Below are positions 5,772 through 8,009 of a stretch of DNA of 8,009 nucleotides, in pieces. Source of the DNA: an uncultured Roseburia sp. (GTDB taxonomy: Bacteria; Bacillota; Clostridia; Lachnospirales; Lachnospiraceae); the NCBI GenBank assembly GCA_905206195.1, contig CAJLGN010000048.1, positions 1 to 8,009 on the forward strand, given 5' to 3'. Numbering within the stretch: position 1 is the first letter of the stretch; every line of letters starts with the position of its first letter. The position numbers and the translations under genes were made by a program. The notes beneath the pieces are model-generated. The model saw only the letters and a program-made list of their open reading frames with translations. It did no database searches and was not told the origin of the DNA.

Positions 5772-5801
5772 ATCATACTCTATTTATAGGTAGTTTGTCA
5801 A
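5772..5801 (-). promoter_or_regulatory. Promoter of the sialidase gene
   Basis: Read on the minus strand, a perfect -35 TTGACA (5796-5801) and a -10 TATGAT (5772-5777) are separated by 18 bp. Transcription would begin near 5765, giving a leader of about 140 nt that contains the dyad and the large hairpin. Its own promoter shows that the sialidase need not be co-transcribed with the phosphorylase gene upstream. Confidence 0.65.
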
Positions 5802-5805
5802 TAAC

Positions 5806-5827
5806 ATTCTACGAAAAAATATTCTAC
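5806..5827 (-). promoter_or_regulatory. Direct repeats GTAGAAT upstream of the sialidase -35
   Basis: On the minus strand GTAGAAT occurs twice (5821-5827 and 5806-5812) with a 15-bp period, ending 5 bp before the -35 hexamer. Tandem half sites just upstream of a -35 are a usual place for an activator, although a 15-bp period is not a whole number of helical turns. The function is inferred and chance is possible in this AT-rich stretch. Confidence 0.3.
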
Positions 5828-5888
5828 ATTTTTGTATACTTTTCCTGTGGGTCTCCTTTCTTCCACAAATCTCTTTTGTATCCATTTA

Positions 5889-5922
5889 AGGCGCCATACC
5901 GGGGATACCCAGCATGACGCCT
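5889..5922 (-). terminator. Hairpin after the glycogen phosphorylase gene, probable terminator
   Basis: The arms 5889-5903 and 5908-5922 form a 15-bp stem with loop TATC, beginning 28 nt after the phosphorylase stop. Three positions pair only as G-U, and only in minus-strand RNA; in plus-strand RNA the same positions would be C-A mismatches. This supports selection for folding in the phosphorylase transcript. The tail is weak (TTAAATGG), so termination may be partial or the hairpin may mainly protect the 3' end. Confidence 0.5.
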
Positions 5923-5950
5923 ATTAGACAATTTACCACAAACTTTTTGA

Positions 5951-8009
5951 CTACTTCTCGATCTGAACTGTCACCTTATCCAGATGCCATATCTCATCCA
6001 CATATTCCTGAATCGTGCGGTCGGATGAAAATTTACCGGAATGCGCCACATTCAAAATCGCACTCCTCGCCCACGCCTCATGGTCTTTATAATATTCAGT
6101 CACGCGCTTTTGCGCCTCCACATAAGAGCGGAAATCCTTCAGAATAAAGTAGGTGTCGGCATACTGCGTACATTGCGTGTTGAGCAGAGAATTGTAGAGA
6201 TCGCGGTAAAGTCCGCGGTCATTCTGTGAATATGTCCCGTCCACCAGCTGCGTGAGTACTCTGCGGATCTGCTCATCGCTGTTGAAAATCTGCATCGGCT
6301 CATAATCGCGGTCTCGCTCATGCGCAATGACCTCGTCGGAGCTCATGCCGAAAATAAACGCGTTTTCTTTTCCAACTTCCTCGATGATCTCCACATTCGC
6401 GCCGTCCATCGTCCCGATGGTCAGCGCTCCGTTGAGCATAAATTTCATGTTGCCAGTTCCGGACGCCTCCTTGCTGGCCGTGGAAATCTGTTCGCTGACG
6501 TCCGCCGCAGCAAAGATCCACTCCGCGTTCGACACGCGGTAATCCTCGATAAACACCACCTTGATCCTGCCGCCGATGCTGCTGTCATTGTTGACGGCAT
6601 CCGCCACACTGTTGATCAGCTTGATCGTGAGCTTCGCGTTCTTATAACCTGCCGCCGCCTTCGCCCCAAAGATAAAAGTGCGCGGATAAAACTGCATATC
6701 CGGGTGCTCTCTCAGCTCATTGTACAGATACATCACATGCAGAATATTGAGAAGCTGACGCTTGTATTCGTGCAACCTCTTGACCTGCACGTCAAAGATC
6801 GAGCGCGGATCCACCTCAATGCCATTGTGCTCCTTGATGTACTCCGCAAGGCGCACCTTGTTGCGGTACTTGATCTCCATAAACTCCTTCTGCGCCTTCT
6901 TATCGTCCGCCAACGCCGCAAGCTGCCGGATGTGTGAGAGATCAGTAATCCATCCATCCCCCACGCGCCCGGTCACCCAGTCTGCGAGCAGCGGGTTGCC
7001 GTGCAGTAAGAATCTGCGCTGTGTGATGCCGTTTGTCTTGTTGCTGAACTTCTGCGGAAACATCTCGTAAAAGTCGCGAAGCTGCTCGTTCTTTAAAATC
7101 TCCGTGTGAAGTCTTGCCACCCCGTTGACGGAATAGCCTGCGGCGATGGCAAGATTTGCCATCCGCACCTGTCCTTGATGAAGAATGGCCATGCGGGCCA
7201 CTTTGCCCTCATCTCCAGGGAAGCGCTCCCGAATCTGAAGCTCGAATCTGCGGTTGATCTCCTCCACGATCTGATATACTCTGGGAAGCAGCCTGGAGAA
7301 AATCTCAATGGGCCATTTTTCCAGCGCCTCCGCCATAATGGTGTGGTTCGTATAAGCGCAGGTCCTTGTCGTAATCTCCCACGCATCCTCCCAGCTCAAC
7401 CGCTCCTCATCCACAAGGATGCGCATCAGCTCCGCCACCGCCACAGTCGGGTGGGTATCGTTTAACTGGAATGCCACTTTCTCCGGCAGCCAGTGAATAT
7501 CGCTGTGGTACTTCTTATATCGCGCCAGTGCGCGCTGCACGCTTGCGGACACGAAAAAATACTGCTGCTTTAAGCGCAGCTCTTTTCCTGCCACATGATT
7601 GTCATTCGGGTACAGGACCTCGACGAGGTTTCTGGCAAGATTCTGCTGCTCCACTGCCTTTTGGTAATCCCCTCTGTCAAACGAGCTCAGCTCGAAATCA
7701 TCCTTCGCCTCCGCATCCCAGATCATCAGTGTGTTCACCACATTATTGCCATATCCCACAATCGGCATATCGTAGGGAACTGCAAGGACAGACTGATATC
7801 CCTCCTGCACGAAGCAGATGCGTCCATCGGCCTCGTACTGGGTGCGCACATGCCCACCAAACTTCACCTCGTACGTGTACTCTGGCCTGCGCAGCTCAAA
7901 CGGATAGCCGTTCTTGAGCCAGTTGTCCGGAACCTCCACCTGAAAGCCCTCCTGAATCTTCTGCTTAAACAGGCCGTAGCGGTAGCGGATACCGCACCCG
8001 TAAGCTCCG
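5951..8009 (-). CDS. glgP: Glycogen/alpha-glucan phosphorylase, C-terminal part (cut by the right edge)
   Basis: This cytoplasmic, pyridoxal-phosphate-dependent enzyme releases glucose-1-phosphate from the non-reducing ends of alpha-1,4-glucans (EC 2.4.1.1). The visible 685 codons are open to the edge; family members have about 800-840 residues, so roughly 120-150 N-terminal residues lie outside. An in-frame GTG at 7939 is not the start, because the preceding codons (GAYGCGIRYRYGLFKQK) match the conserved family sequence. Seen in order are PDNWLKNGYPFE, QLNDTHP, the KTNGITQRRFLL region, VKRLHEYKRQLLN, and the cofactor site EASGTGNMKF, whose Lys (codon 6445-6443) binds pyridoxal phosphate. The C-terminus with SGKFSSDRTIQEY is complete. 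There is no sign of frameshift or lost catalytic residues. Maltodextrin phosphorylase is the alternative within the same family; substrate size cannot be judged here. Confidence 0.95.
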   Translation of the reverse strand, partial: GAYGCGIRYRYGLFKQKIQEGFQVEVPDNWLKNGYPFELRRPEYTYEVKFGGHVRTQYEADGRICFVQEGYQSVLAVPYDMPIVGYGNNVVNTLMIWDAEAKDDFELSSFDRGDYQKAVEQQNLARNLVEVLYPNDNHVAGKELRLKQQYFFVSASVQRALARYKKYHSDIHWLPEKVAFQLNDTHPTVAVAELMRILVDEERLSWEDAWEITTRTCAYTNHTIMAEALEKWPIEIFSRLLPRVYQIVEEINRRFELQIRERFPGDEGKVARMAILHQGQVRMANLAIAAGYSVNGVARLHTEILKNEQLRDFYEMFPQKFSNKTNGITQRRFLLHGNPLLADWVTGRVGDGWITDLSHIRQLAALADDKKAQKEFMEIKYRNKVRLAEYIKEHNGIEVDPRSIFDVQVKRLHEYKRQLLNILHVMYLYNELREHPDMQFYPRTFIFGAKAAAGYKNAKLTIKLINSVADAVNNDSSIGGRIKVVFIEDYRVSNAEWIFAAADVSEQISTASKEASGTGNMKFMLNGALTIGTMDGANVEIIEEVGKENAFIFGMSSDEVIAHERDRDYEPMQIFNSDEQIRRVLTQLVDGTYSQNDRGLYRDLYNSLLNTQCTQYADTYFILKDFRSYVEAQKRVTEYYKDHEAWARSAILNVAHSGKFSSDRTIQEYVDEIWHLDKVTVQIEK

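Larger units (their letters stand above)
5625..5950. promoter_or_regulatory. Intergenic region between glycogen phosphorylase and sialidase
   Basis: These 326 bp contain no supported gene. In the direction of transcription (right to left) they hold the 3' hairpin of the phosphorylase gene, an AT-rich stretch with two direct repeats, the sialidase promoter, a 6-bp dyad, the large leader hairpin and the sialidase ribosome binding site. The order fits a transcription boundary followed by an independently controlled sialidase gene. Confidence 0.65.

Noticed and set aside
6320..6937. A 205-codon plus-strand open frame inside glgP
   Set aside because: It is antisense to a strongly conserved part of glycogen phosphorylase including the cofactor lysine; the His/Arg/Leu-rich composition is that of a shadow frame.
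7937..7939. GTG as the start of glycogen phosphorylase
   Set aside because: The frame stays open to the window edge with family-conserved residues upstream, so the codon is internal valine and the gene is truncated by the window.
1..8009. CRISPR array, tRNA, rRNA, phage or toxin-antitoxin genes
   Set aside because: No regularly spaced repeats, cloverleaf-like sequence, rRNA-like sequence or matching protein motif was found; nearly all DNA is explained by five genes and their control regions.

Overview
The window looks like chromosome of an anaerobic, gut-type member of the Bacillota, most plausibly Lachnospiraceae-like Clostridia. This is inferred from near-perfect AGGAGG ribosome binding sites 7-8 nt before every visible start, sigma-A style TTGACA/TATAAT promoters, AT-rich spacers between moderately GC-rich genes, and the protein families present (KDG kinase, secreted sialidase, glycogen phosphorylase). 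I cannot name a species from sequence alone.

Layout, left to right: (1) the first 34 codons of an unrecognised minus-strand gene that runs off the left edge (1-104); (2) a 284-bp spacer holding a strong hairpin terminator; (3) a complete minus-strand 2-keto-3-deoxygluconate kinase, kdgK (389-1414); (4) a 340-bp divergent promoter region; (5) a complete plus-strand PfkB-family kinase (1755-2777), an evident homologue of kdgK; (6) a 321-bp convergent spacer with a 138-bp MITE-like element bounded by perfect 17-bp inverted repeats; (7) a complete minus-strand secreted GH33 sialidase (3099-5624); (8) a 326-bp spacer with the sialidase promoter, a large leader hairpin and a hairpin downstream of the next gene; (9) the C-terminal 685 residues of glycogen phosphorylase on the minus strand, cut by the right edge (5951-8009).

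Functionally this is a carbohydrate-use neighbourhood, not one operon. Each complete gene has its own control region or terminator-like boundary. The two PfkB kinases would feed keto-deoxy sugar acids into the lower Entner-Doudoroff route. The sialidase would release sialic acid outside the cell. The phosphorylase mobilises stored or internalised alpha-1,4-glucan. No sialic acid catabolic gene, KDG aldolase, transporter or regulator is visible here.

I see no new multi-gene system. The items most worth a second look are the second KDG-kinase-like protein with a lost NxxE motif, the operator-like repeats in the divergent promoter region, the MITE-like element, and the unusual hairpin in the sialidase leader.
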